Shown: in pieces, positions 11,448 through 23,301 of the stretch | Position numbering within the stretch: position 1 is the first letter of the stretch | Layout of the letters: each line of letters begins with the position of its first letter | Translations under genes and position numbers: made by a program | Notes under the pieces: generated by a model | The model's database searches: none | The model's input: the letters and a program-made list of their open reading frames with translations, nothing else | Told to the model about the DNA's origin: nothing | DNA from: Volvariella volvacea V23 | Taxonomy: Eukaryota > Basidiomycota > Agaricomycetes > Agaricales > Pluteaceae | Direction: 5' to 3' | NCBI GenBank assembly: GCA_000349905.1 | Contig: KB722738.1 | Span: 1,687,132 to 1,751,131, forward strand | DNA length: 64,000 nucleotides

Positions 11448-12799
11448 ATGTCCTCTCGCACCCACGTCGGTGGCTGGCTTCAAGGCAAAACCATCCGCAA
11501 AGGCGGCCTCAGTTCCTCGACTTCCAACACACGCTCTTCCACCCCCCAAGTCCACACCACATCTGCCACCGTCTTTGGGGGAGGCGTCAAAGATGCCTCG
11601 GGACGCACCGCAGAGTTCTTTGTAAGCCCCATGACAAGAGGCACAGACACTGGCCGACTGACCGCACCCAGTCTATGGATGATCAATGTCCCGTATGCAA
11701 GAGTGACAGATACCTCAACCCAAAGCTACGTCTTCTCGTAAGCTCATGCTACCACAAAATGTGTGCATCTCGCGTTTGTGCCGTCCCGCCACGTCTCACA
11801 GCACACTTGTGAAGGTGCGAATCATGCATCGATCGACTCTTTACTCTTGGGCCAGCGCCGTGTCCAATCTGCAACAAGGTGCTGCGCAAACTAGCTTTCA
11901 CACCACAGACCTTCGAGGACCTGGGAGTGGAGAAGGAAGTGGCCATCCGCAGACGGATAGCCAAGGAGTCAGTCCATCCCGCACCCGGCATGACGTCCAC
12001 TTATCCCCTCCAGGTTTAACAAGCGTCGTGAGGACTTCCCGGACCTCCGCTCGTACAATGACTACCTAGAGGAGGTGGAAGACATCAGTGTGTCGTCCTA
12101 CTGTTCCATGTATCATGTGGGAGTCTCATCAGCTATCCAGCATTCAACCTCATCAATGAAGTCGATGTTGCCGAGACGGAAGCTCGTATAGCTGCCTATC
12201 GCGCAGAGAACGCCGCGCTCATTGAACTCAACCTTCAGCGTGAAGAAGCATACGCTCAAGCTCTGAGAGAACAAGAAGAGGCCGAAAGACGTGAGCGCGA
12301 ACTCCGAGCAGAAGAGCTGAAACGCGAAGAAGAAGTCGAACGAGAGGAAAGGGAGAAAGGAAGACGAGAGATCATCGACAAGCTCGAAACCAGTGATAAG
12401 GACGCTTTGAAGCTTGTTGCGAAATCAAAAGCAGACGCGATGAAGCGAGCATCTGCACGAAATGCCACTGCTTCCATGCTTCAGAGCAGTGCTCGTCTGC
12501 TTCGTGCACGGGCTGCTCAGAGCACAGTCATACCAGATGTCCCTCATGTCCCACTTCAGGATAATTATTCTACTTACGAAGATAAGTACTTCTTGAGAGC
12601 TGGCGGCTATCAAGATCTCTTTAGCGAGGTTGTTCGAAGAGACCGTGAAGGCATTATGCGTGGTGGAGGATACAAGGTCGAAGAAGCTTGGGATCGCGCC
12701 ATTAGAATGGCAGTTGCTGGTCTCGACCTCCCTCCACTCCAAGGATTGGATACTGCTATGGCTACAACAAATAATGACCACTCTATGGCAATTGGGTAA
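11448..12799 (+). CDS. TFB3: TFIIH subunit Tfb3 / CDK-activating kinase assembly factor MAT1
   Basis: Bridges the CDK7-cyclin H kinase module to core TFIIH. Five exons (11448..11621, 11672..11760, 11815..11967, 12014..12087, 12141..12799) give 382 aa. The N-terminal RING finger is complete after splicing: DDQCPVCKSDRYLNP, LRLLVSSCYHKMCESCIDRLF and CPICNKVLR, with the C3HC4 ligands in order. The conserved FEDLGVEKEVAIRRRI and FNKRREDFPDLRSYNDYLEEVEDI follow, then a long Glu/Arg-rich coiled coil, a central region and a hydrophobic C-terminal end YKVEEAWDRAIRMAVAGL. A gtaagc inside the RING is read through, because splicing there would remove the cysteine motif. Confidence 0.96.
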
Positions 12800-12949
12800 T
12801 ACAAATACATCAACTGTCCTTGTTAGCAAGCCTGAACACTTGTGACAACTTTGCGTTGCATTCGTTGAGAATAGTCCAATGGTTTCGACATCGGGAAATA
12901 CAAAATTTGATATTTGTTGAAGTTCCTGTGTGTGGCATGAGTGATCTTT

Positions 12950-14522
12950 CTATAAGGTAGCGACGAAAACATACGATAGCTTGGAGGGTTTTAATTTGAA
13001 GTATTTGGTAGCATCCGATGCAAGTAGATTGCTTAATCTATGTCCCAGTCTATCGACTGGCATTGATGACGCGGAACGGTGGCCTAGAAAAACTACCTCA
13101 TCTTCTGGCTCTCCGTGAGGTTCTCCCGAGTTGCTTTGCGTTCGTTCACTTGTACCTGGTGTTGTTGCTGGTACAGGCGGTCGATCTGACTGGAATAGCG
13201 CTATAGCGGTTCTGCGCAAGGCAATGGGAGGTAAACTGCAAGAGTACCAATGAGTTCCTATAACAGTGATCAAAATCTGAGATTCTTACAATGAAGTATC
13301 AAAAACCAGCAGGTTTGTTGAACCGTCTTTTTCTATTTCATAACCGATGACTGTAACGGAATGACCCTTTCGTTGCAAGATCAATGGCATATGCTCTGTA
13401 ATCTTCACGGTTGATGAACGCCACAGCGCTTCATTGACCGTCGTCGGCGGTTTTGAGTTGTGATCAAAATACTTGACGATCCAGTCAATAAGAGGTTTTG
13501 GACCTGCATTGTGATTTAGCAAGCCTTGTAAGGAAATGACAGAAAGGCGCTACCCTTCTTTCTGCCGTGTAAGGTCAAAATCAACGAGCTGGGTCCTATG
13601 GTGAGTTCAGGTTAGCCATCATTAAACTCCAATCATAAAGCATCATACGGGATTCCAATATAAGTGTATGCAACCCATAAATCTGGTACAACAGTTTAGC
13701 AGTGCGCACAAAATTGAGTATATTTGAGAAAGCCCTGACCTGTGGTTCCAACCCGCTTCGTCGTGCCTGACAATTGACCAATCTGCGAAGCCCCTTCTGG
13801 ATCGAAACCTGGCTTAAAACTTTGGTGAGAAAGTCCAATATGAGAGCGTATGCTAGTACCCTCGGCCCAGGCTGTTTCTATCCATGCTTGTAGATTTCGT
13901 ATGCCGAGTGGTGGGAGCTCCGTCAAGATGGACCTATACTGAGGCAACATAGACTGGCCCAGCAAGGCCGTACAGGCTATAAGAAAGTTGCGGTATCTTC
14001 AGGACAGAAAAATTAAGTCTTCTGCTCTCATGTCAAAATATGATGCTGACCCACAGCCCCAGCCGACGTCCCATCTCTGCTTTGCGATATGTGTGGTTGC
14101 TGGATGACACAAAGTCGCTCGTATTATACTCCCTTTGGCGTGGCACCTTTTGAGAGATACCTTGAGCAAGTTGATCAATCCTAGCTGCTTTCAAACTCCC
14201 GGCTTTGCTTCTGTAAGCTGGTGTACGTACCTGGAGTAAAGTTGTTTGGCGGTGGGGTGATTTGATTTGGCGACCAAAAGTCATCAGTCTCTTTGATGTG
14301 GAGAAGGGCCCTTCTGCTCCACGCAGTGTGCTTCCCCATATTAGATTTGGCGTTAATTGTCGAGCTGCCCGGTGTCGGCTGAATCGGTAGGCCCACTGGG
14401 AGGGCATGGGCCATGGCATCTGCCTCGTCTTGAAAATGAGTTTCGTAGTGTACCTGACGCTGATCCAAGGACAAAGTGGTTAGGTCCTCCGAGCACACCG
14501 CACAGATTATGTCGTCCGACAT
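12950..14522 (-). CDS. Peptidase family C78 protein (ZUP1/ZUFSP-like)
   Basis: Cysteine protease of the UFM1-peptidase fold; relatives such as ZUP1 cleave K63 ubiquitin chains. Seven exons: 14522..14231, 14180..14051, 13996..13740, 13682..13649, 13588..13554, 13503..13290, 13235..12950, giving 415 aa. The N-terminus has a C2H2-like finger (CAVCSEDL...HYETHF). The catalytic core is assembled across introns: HAKGSIIRATLCHP, then GWGCG|YRNF with the active Cys, GTTDLWVAYTYIGIP, KGHSVTVIGYE with the catalytic His, and LVFDTS with the Asp. Exon 5 is problematic: the conserved-looking LVDFDL is out of phase with the rest. It is divergent from the proteasome alpha4 gene. Confidence 0.88.
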
Positions 14523-14673
14523 GGTCGTTTGAGCAGAGGTGCGGTAACGACTAATTGACCTGACATGGTTAGCGAGCACGTGCATGTGTATGTAAGCGAT
14601 CATCTATACTGAAGCTCAAGTCGACGCGCGTCCGAGGCGTCGTCATTCACTTTATCCGTTCTCGTCTATTATC
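14523..14673. promoter_or_regulatory. Divergent promoter between C78 peptidase and proteasome alpha4
   Basis: Only 151 bp separate the two ATGs, so transcription of both must start inside it. I see no recognisable proteasome control element. Confidence 0.5.
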
Positions 14674-15912
14674 ATGTCCAGGTCCTATGATCGAGGCAAG
14701 GCTTTCGATGCACACAGAGAGTGACCTCAACTGATCTTTTCGCACTTCCACAGCGTTGACCGTATTCTCTCCTGATGGGCACCTCTTCCAGGTTAGAACG
14801 CGATCAAGGTTTATATGTGTAGAGGGGAATAAGTGCTCACCTGATATCGATAGGTTGAGTATGCCCTAGAGGCAGTTAGAAAGGGGACTTGCGCAGTAAG
14901 TTGAACAGCACTTGCCTTCCTTATAATTCACCATCTATCTAGGTTGGAGTCCGTGGCAAGGATGTCGTTGTACTCGGCGTGGAGAAGAAGTCTGTGCTAC
15001 AATTACAAGACCCTCGTACTGTCAGAAAGGTGGTTATGCTCGATGACCACGTTTGTCTTGCCTTCGCAGGTTGGGTGGGCTGTCATGGACTCAAGAAACC
15101 CAGGCATTGACCTAGTTGTGCATACAGGGCTCACAGCCGACGGTCGAGTGCTCATCGACAAGGCGAGAATTGAATGCCAGAGCCACCGACTTACTGTAGA
15201 AGATCCTGTGACGGTTGAATATATCACCAGGCACATCGCTGGTATTCAGCAGGTACTTGTTCCTAGGCTTCAGATGGCAGCGGAAATTGATCCATGACAG
15301 CGCTACACGCAATCTGGTGGTGTACGACCATTTGGTATCTCAACTCTCATAGTAGGATTTGATCCACATGATACCCGGCCACGTCTGTATCAAACAGAAC
15401 CTAGTGGAATTTACAGTGCTTGGAAGGTACGTCCATGTGTGGTTATTGAGAGGTGACCAGTGTGATCCCATTGCTGGCTAGGCTAATGCAATCGGACGCT
15501 CGTCAAAAACTGTCCGAGAGTTCCTGGAGAAGAACCACAAGGACGATCTGTCAAGGGAAGAGGCTATTAAGCTGACGGTGAAGAGCCTGCTGGAAGTAGT
15601 ACAGACTGGTGCCAAAAACATCGAAATCAGTGTAATGGAGAGCTACGGCAAAATAACGGTAAGGTTTTGGGGCTTGAACCATATCATTCTTACAGTTGAG
15701 CAGAACTTGGACTTGTCGGAGATTGAGGCCATTGTTGCTGAGATCGAACGAGAGAAGGAAGCAGGTGCGATTTTACATTGGACGTAAATTAATTAAATCA
15801 TGGATCGCTTACCCAAATTGTAGAGGCGGAAAGAAAGAGGTCAAGGCTTGCAGCAACTGCAGCGGGGCAAGCTGCAATGACTACACGAGCTACAGAGGGG
15901 GAGGGAGCGTAA
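14674..15912 (+). CDS. PRE6: 20S proteasome subunit alpha 4 (PSMA7 type)
   Basis: Structural alpha-ring subunit of the 20S core. Nine exons (14674..14695, 14754..14791, 14854..14895, 14943..15069, 15128..15252, 15301..15426, 15482..15658, 15704..15764, 15824..15912) give 268 aa. The N-terminus [20 protein letters not shown] is the alpha-subunit signature; [69 protein letters not shown] and [19 protein letters not shown] follow the alpha4 pattern. The tail is Lys/Glu-rich and then Ala/Thr-rich. The first intron (14696..14753) has a GCAAGG donor, a typical GC-AG intron. Confidence 0.96.
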
Positions 15913-16077
15913 GGATATGCATACTATGTACATTACACATACCGGCGGTCGGTGGAATAAATGTAGCATTTCATTCTGATTGGGTGATGTTGTTGGGCAT
16001 CACCGTTCATTCTAAACAAATGATCACATGACGTGTAATGTAGTGGATGGACCCCGGCACTGTCTTCACGCGATTCA

Positions 16078-19000
16078 ATGACTGGCACGGCGAAGACCAT
16101 CTCTCACAAGCATGTACTATACTCCGAGATCCTATCTGTGACCTCCGCCATGCGGAGGAACTCCCGCTGGGCCTCCACAACTCATTTCGTCAGTCCTCGC
16201 GATGCTGGGCTTGGAAGCGACCTAGGTTTACGGATATCTAATGCTGGGTTGAATGCGGGAGCAACGGGCAAGGTCAGCAGAGAGGCTGATCTAATTGGTG
16301 GATTCCAAGAACTCAAGCGGCTCGTCAGAGATATCTCTGGTACGTGCAATGTTAATCTATCCGTTCTGCGTGCCGTAACTCTGTACAGACGTCGAGTCGT
16401 TACCACTTCCAACGCTACTGGCACCTTTCTTTTCTATAATTCGCTCTCCATTATCCACTGGTCCCATAACATCCGCTGCGTTGTCCGCCTTGCATAGCTT
16501 CTTTGTCTGCGGGCTCATCAGTCCATCTTCCATATCCCTTGGCGAGGCTCTGGTGGAATTGAGCTCCACCGTAGCTCATTGCAAATTCGAAGCGAGTGAT
16601 TCCTCTAGTGACGAGGTCGTGCTCCTCAAGATCATGACTGTAATCCATGATTGCTTGTGTGGTTCTGTTGGAGAGCATTTGGGGGATGTGGAGATATGTG
16701 AAATGCTGGAGACCGTATTAACAACATGTTGTCAGATGCGGTTAAGTGGTGAGTGTACATTTATGCAGGTCAATCAACTATAAGCAAACGTACATCCAGA
16801 GATCCTCCGCCGGTCTGCGGAAAATACTATGCATCAACTTGTTCGGGCTGTATTTCAGAGGTTATATGCCCTGGATATTGCTATTGAGGAGACGAAGCTG
16901 CAAAAGCCGGAGACTGCCTCGACAGAGGGCGAATTAACGATGACTGTTTCGACCAGTGTACCGGCGGACCCAGAAAAGCAGGGTTTAGAACCAACAGCTA
17001 GTCTACACGAGGGTGAAACCTCCGCACCAGGTACACCAGCATCTCCTACTGCTGCCGCACTTCCTACACCACTCCCTACCGTTTCAACGGTTGCAGAAAG
17101 GACCCAATGTATGCGTATTCCCGACCATCACCTGCTTTTAGTATTAATTGGATTTAGATGGGTTGCCTTCGATTCTCGAACTGCTCCGGGTTCTAATTAA
17201 CGTCCTGGATCCAAACGACCAACAACATACGGATTCAACACGGCTGACAGCACTTGGGATTCTAAATGCTGCATTCGAAGAGGCGGGTCCTCGAATTGTG
17301 GAATACCCTTCACTCGAAGCTTTGGTGGTGGACCCCGGCTGCAAATACCTCTTTCAGCTAGCCCGATCAGAAAGTCCTTCCCTCCTTCAGACCGCCCTGC
17401 GAACCATTGCAACTGTGTTTGATACCATGCGCACCCACCTGAAATTACAACAAGAACTCTTTCTAGCCTTTTCGATTGACAGACTGGCACCGTTGGTTTC
17501 AGGAGCAGCAGGCAAGAAGGGGATGCCAGTATCGAGGAGTGGAACACCAACACCAAGTCCCGCTGTTGAACCAGATACCAATGGCACTACAGCATCTCCA
17601 CGTATTCTCGTCCCACCAGCTCGGGGGCAGACACGCGATTTATTTCTCGAAACGCTCTCTCAAATATCCAACTATTCCAGTTTTATGGTCGATCTTTATG
17701 TTAATTACGATTGCGACGTAAATTGCGAGAATTTGTTCGAACGCCTCATAGATTTCCTCACAAAAGTGATTGATTTTGTTTCTCAACTGCCCGGTATCTG
17801 ACTGGATCCTCATAGGGTGTTTATCCCGCAAGCCAGAACGCGCATCCTGATGTTCAGCAGAGAAATACTCAGTATCTGTGTCTCGACCTCCTCCTTGCAT
17901 TCGTGAATGACATGACTTCACGAGCCGCTGGTGTACGTTTTTATTTAATAGGATCATTGTTGCGTTCCACTTATAATTTCTTCAGGTTAGCGAATCATGG
18001 CCAGAGGTATGTGGATTATTTACTCCTTTATCAATCAAGACTTATGTGTGGCTAGGAATATACGCAAACAGATGCTTTATTACGGGCTAAATCGCAAAAG
18101 CAGCTTATCCTGACCGGGGCTGCGCGTTTCAATGCGAAGCCCAAGAGCGGAGTGGCCTTCCTGGAGGAGAATAAAATTATTGCCAGCGATTCAGAGACCG
18201 CCGAGTCAAAGACACAAAGCCTGGCTGTATTCTTGAAGGGCTGTACAAGGCTAGACAAACGCTTGTTGGGTGATTTCATCTCTAAGCCAGACAACATCGA
18301 GATCCTCAAGGCCTTCATTGGACTGTTTGATTTCCATGATGTGAGTAGTTGCTATAAAAAGGAAACGAGCGCTACGTAATCTCGCTGAAGAAACCCATTG
18401 CAGAAGCAATGCGCGAGATGTTAGAAACGTTCAGATTGCCTGGAGAAGCGCAGCAGATTGATCGCATCACACAAACCTTCGCCTCGATCTATTTTGCTTC
18501 TGGGCCAGGTGAGAGCTAACTTGATTGTTGATTCATTTGACTTAGCTATGTGCAGCTGAAATAAAGAGCGAAGATGCAGTGTATATACTTGCATTCTCTG
18601 TTATCATGTTGAACACTGATTTACACAACCCTCAAGTCAGGGTATGTGATGAATTTACCTGGCAGTCATCTATCCAGATTAAATGTATTTCAGAAAAGAA
18701 TGACAATCGAAGATTACAAAAGAAATCTGCGGGGAACAAATAACGGCAGTGACTTCAGTCCAGAGTTCTTAGTATGTTCTAAAATTTTATACCTTAAGAT
18801 CTGACACGAACTTGAGCAGCAAAACATATATGATTCTATCCGAAAACGCGAGATTGTTATGCCCGAAGAGCACACCGGCCAACTAGGCTTTGAGTATGCA
18901 TGGAAGGAGTTGCTAACTCGATCTCGCCAAACAGGTAGGTCGCTGTGTTTGCCAGGCCAGATGTTCTGATCCAGTTCAGGCAAATTCATGATGTGCAATA

Positions 19001-21419
19001 CCTCCCTCTTTGATCTCGAGATGTTCAAATCCGTCTGGAAACCCGTTATATCCGCCATAGCACATGCATTCATTACCTTTGATGACGAGTATACCATTCA
19101 GCGCGCCATTGCAGGCTTCCGGCAGTGTGCGACACTCGCGGGACATTTCAATTTGCCTGATGTTTTTGATTTTGTCGTTGTATCACTAACGCAAGCAACG
19201 AGCCTGCTGTCAGATAACTTACCGTCTGAAGTACCAAACTTCCCAGTGGTCGAGGTGGAGGGACACCCCATTACGGTCTCCAACTTATCCGTTAAGTTTG
19301 GCACGAACTTCAAAGGCCAACTCGCTGCTGTAGTCCTATTTAATATTGTTAACGGGAATGGAAACGCTCTTCGCGAAGGATGGACACAGGTTAGTACGCC
19401 CTGTTCGCGTAAAACTCACTCCTGATGGGTTGCACAGATCTTTGAGATGTTCCAAAACTTGTTCCTGCACTCTTTGCTACCTACCAGAATGCTTCAAATG
19501 GAGGACTTTCTGGGTGGGGTGTCTATGATTCCTCTGAGAAGAAGTACACCGCAGCGCCCAACGCCACGCTCTGATGGCGGACTACTGTCTGCTTTGTCCT
19601 CGTATTTAATGACGCCGTATGGCACCAGTGAGGCGTCAGTTCCGGATGCTACAGATGCCGACATCGAGAACACCCTTTGCACCATCGATTGCATCACGTC
19701 CTGCAGATTAGATGAATTGTACAGCCAGATAATGTACGTTGTATTACCTTTTTATAAATACATGATCCAATCTTTCACAGGCACCTTGACCTTGATGCCT
19801 TATTGGCTGCTGTTCGTGCCTTGGAAGCCCTGGCGCACGAACGCACAGTCGCAAGGCTTAAACAGGAATTCGAAGATTCGCCCTCAAATTCATCTCCGCA
19901 AGCCCTGCCTTATGACCCTGCCTCTGTTTTCTTGCTGGAAACAATGGTCAGTGTAGCGTGCCAAGCACCACAACACATCGAAGAACTTTGGTGAGGACTC
20001 TGTCTGAACTTCACGACCATCGATTCACGTGCAGTAGGCCCATTGTCTTTGAACATCTGTCAGCTTTGTTATCTGCGGCTGGACAGTATAGCATCCTCTT
20101 GATCGAGCGTGCCGTGGTCAGCTTATTGCGACTATGCGGACTTCTGGCCCAGAGGGTTTGTTTATAGTCTTAATCCAAGCATATGCGTGCTTAATTTGTC
20201 TTTAGCCGCCGCTTCGCGACCAAATATATGTGTCCTTTGATCTATTGGCAGGTTTACCTGCCCCAACGGCCACGGCTGTCGCTGAGCAAACAGTATCCGG
20301 AGTTACCTTGATTGTCCAGAAATACATTCACATTATCCAGTACGTTCTTAATTGCTTGTCTTACTGCCAACACTCAAAACTGCCTCAGCTCTCAAACAGA
20401 ATGGAATCTTGTATTCGCCTTGATACGCTCCACCATTGCGAACCCCGAGGCTTCTAGGGCTTCTTTCGAACTTTTAACCCGGCTTGTTACACCTGGCACA
20501 GAACAGTATATTCGAGTGGATAACTTCCCTGGTTTGGTGACAGTTCTAGATGAATTTGCAACTGCTGCTGGCACACCTGGGTATACATTCAGATAAATTC
20601 TGAACGAGTTTTTACTCATTACCCGTCAGGTCCCACCACGGAGACAGAGGCAAGAAAGCCGTGGAAATGCTTGCTTCGTTGGCGACTTTCCTCCCCACCA
20701 TTGACTTTACGACAACGCCCCAAACAGATGGTATGGCCCCTTGCTACTTTATATACACGTCCACCCTCAACTTATGCCTTGATGCAGTATGGCGACACTT
20801 GTCTCTGCCCTTGTTGTCGTCTTTTGCTCGCCAATCATGCAGTGCCTCACGCGAGATTCGACATGCAGCAATTACGCACCTTCAACGCATCTTACTGGGA
20901 CCACAAATATCGATCGATACTGCTAACCAAGGTCAAGTTGAAGACGTATTCAATCGAGTGGTATTCCCTTTACTCGACGAATTGTTGAAACCTCAAGTGT
21001 TTCAAAGAGATCGTCAGGGCATGCCCGAGACCCGCCTACGTGCATCTGCATTGCTCTGTAAAGTGTTTATGCACTTGGAGCTCAGGGAGTCCAAGGCAGA
21101 TTTCCGATTACTGTGGATTCAGATCTTGGATTTATTGGATCGGTTTATGAATGTTGGTAAGGGGGACCAATTGGTATGAATTCACGTTTTTCGTGTCAAA
21201 ACACCTTGCTCATTGCTTGTACAGAACGAAGCTGTTCCGGAGTCTCTGAAGAACGTTTTGCTTGTAATGAATGCCGCCAATATTCTGGTGCCACCCCCTA
21301 CTGCCGAAGGAGAGGACACGAGGGACGAACGCCAACGGACGTTGTGGACTGCCACGCATGAGAGAATGGAGAGGTTCCTTCCGGGTTTCCTTGCAGAAGT
21401 TATACCATCCCCGGCGTAA
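16078..21419 (+). CDS. GEA1: Sec7-domain ARF guanine nucleotide exchange factor, Gea/GBF1 family
   Basis: Large brefeldin A-sensitive-type ARF-GEF acting at the ER-Golgi interface for COPI vesicle formation. The 5.3-kb gene has over a dozen exons; blocks run in order with short introns. The N-terminal DCB region begins [18 protein letters not shown]-like text includes [20 protein letters not shown] (about 17.7 kb). The Sec7 domain starts near 18.15 kb ([10 protein letters not shown]) and contains [18 protein letters not shown] with the catalytic glutamic-finger Glu, and [18 protein letters not shown] regions follow to the 3' end near [14 protein letters not shown]. The start is the first ATG in frame with EILSVTS; a short upstream exon cannot be excluded. 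The long low-complexity linker near 16.9-17.1 kb is Pro/Thr/Ser-rich. Confidence 0.95.
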
Positions 21420-21578
21420 CAACAAAACGTAACTTAAACATCGAAATGAAAAATCACTGTCATTGTTTCTCTCGCACTAATGTGCTTGCATATCCTCCTA
21501 CAAGCTATCAATTACAAACTCTGTGCAATAAATTATTGAGAGAAATTCATCTTGGAGGTCCTGTATACGGGATGTGAC

Positions 21579-22731
21579 TTAAAGTCTGCAAATATAAGGG
21601 AAGTAAATTACTGACCTGGCTCTGGCCCAGATTGCAATTACGAGCGCAACTGGCGCCAAAGTGAATGCAACAGTGCGCAGGAAAGCGTTAGCGTATGTTG
21701 AAGCCCAACCGGACCACACACCACCGAGATGTGTGGTAAACAAGAACAATGGGAAAAGCAGGTAGCCTGATAACCTACGGAGATTCTTTGGTCAAAATTC
21801 ATGGTATCAAGGAGACTCCGGTTTACCTGTGGTACTTCCATACTGCTTTGGCTTTAGTCCCGCCACCGAACGCAGCGCCCCCAAACCACACGCTACCTCC
21901 TCCTATAAGAACCTGAAACACGAGCCAAGTAACAGCTAAAATTCCCAGTCTCTAATACACATAATCAATAATTGAGTACAATGACTGGGGTACTACTCAC
22001 ACCGTGCCAAGTGGTGTAATGATCCTTCCCGTTTAGCCATTTGTTATAGCTTATGGCAGAGGTTCCAACAATTATAGATGGAACGCCTATGAATAGGATG
22101 GCGGCTTGGTGTCGCTTGAAACCTGCTGCCTTGGTTTTGGGCTGAGAAGTTGGTTGTAAGGTCAAAATGCCTGAGCGGGGGATGGTTTAGTAGGCGGAAC
22201 TACGTGACAATGGTGTTGAGCGGTATGTACCATAGGTAAAGCAGCCTAGCGCCAGAACTTGGAGTGGGGGGTGGAGTGCGAACCAGCCAAACCCAACGGA
22301 GATGTTTGAGAGTATGAGTGCCCATGTTGCTAGGACTATGATCTGAAATGAATAGAACGCTTATGGTCAGCTTCATCCTTCATCCGAGCCGAACTACGGC
22401 CAAGTCCTACCGAAATGGATCCCTAGCCCCAGAAGTATCAATCATAGTTAGTTGTTGATCTCATTCAGGCTTGCCCAGAATGTGATCTTACCAATGCTAT
22501 GTATCGTAAGAGGTCGTCCCCCGGTCGTCCCTCTCGCTTCAGGTATTGCTCTTCTCTACCCATGCCGTCTTCTTGTTCAAGTTCAAGTTGCTGGTGCTGC
22601 GTTGAGGGGCTAGGTGGTGGTAGGGAAGAAAGGGGTGGTGGTAAGAGCAGAAGAGGCTCCTTGTCGTAGTCAAGCGAGTCGCTTATGTCGAGGGTTACAC
22701 CCTTTCCCGCCGCTGTTGAGTGGGATGGCAT
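21579..22731 (-). CDS. Cytochrome b561-domain membrane protein
   Basis: Six-helix diheme transmembrane electron carrier family. Exons 22731..22492, (22422..22411), 22342..22231, 22170..22001, 21951..21827, 21774..21616 and 21585..21579 sum to 274 aa in frame. The N-terminus is cytosolic-type, Pro/Leu/Gln-rich. Helices then carry His candidates for heme: FGWFALHPPLQVLALGCF, GFKRHQAAILF, KDHYTTWHG and KYHRLSGYLLFPLFLF. The 12-nt second exon adds GSIS; skipping it also keeps frame. The last exon, encoding only Leu-stop, is uncertain, and another acceptor gives a slightly longer end. No DOMON domain is present. Electron donor and acceptor are not evident. Confidence 0.82.
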
Positions 22732-23301
22732 TATATGATAGTGGAATTCGGGAATGTAGTTCGATCTTACTATCTTTGTTATTTATGGGCTGCGGGATGT
22801 ATCTCCCGCCTGGGGGTGTACGTTAACGAATGGATGGCGAGAATTGAATGAAGTACGTGTTCCCAGCACATAAGGATGCGGAATTTAGAGGTTTGAGGGA
22901 CACAGGGATTGGTGTGCGTGTTCCTCTCAGATTCGTTGGAGCATGTGTCGTAAATGGCATATGGTGTGAGAGGGTTACAAAGCGGAGGTAAGAATTTCCC
23001 TAGAGCACCGTCAGGCCGTGTCAGCTTTCCCTGGACCCACCTCGGAGGAGGTAGATGAGCGTGAACAGATTTAGCGTCGAGAAGAAGCACAACTACGATA
23101 GAATGATAGAGTGCACGGTATATTTATACTCATCACATATCAACATCGACATTAACAGCTGGATAGTAGACTCATTACACTGTTCCTTTTCTTCATGATG
23201 ACGGGATGATAGCTATAGCAAGAAACGAATGAAATAATGTGATAATGAACAAGGAAGATATTGGGGTCAAGGTAAATTGGAGACAAGACTCAGCATTGGG
23301 C
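22732..23301. other. Intergenic region upstream of cytochrome b561 gene
   Basis: 570 bp between two minus-strand genes. A 103-codon minus-strand frame (22779-23090) has no recognisable domain and is probably leader or non-coding. Nothing else is supported. Confidence 0.45.

Noticed and set aside
11701..11760. gtaagc at 11738 as an intron donor in TFB3
   Set aside because: Splicing there would remove the SSCYHKMC part of the RING finger.
22779..23090. 103-codon minus-strand frame upstream of cytochrome b561
   Set aside because: No recognisable domain or conserved pattern; probably untranslated leader or spacer.
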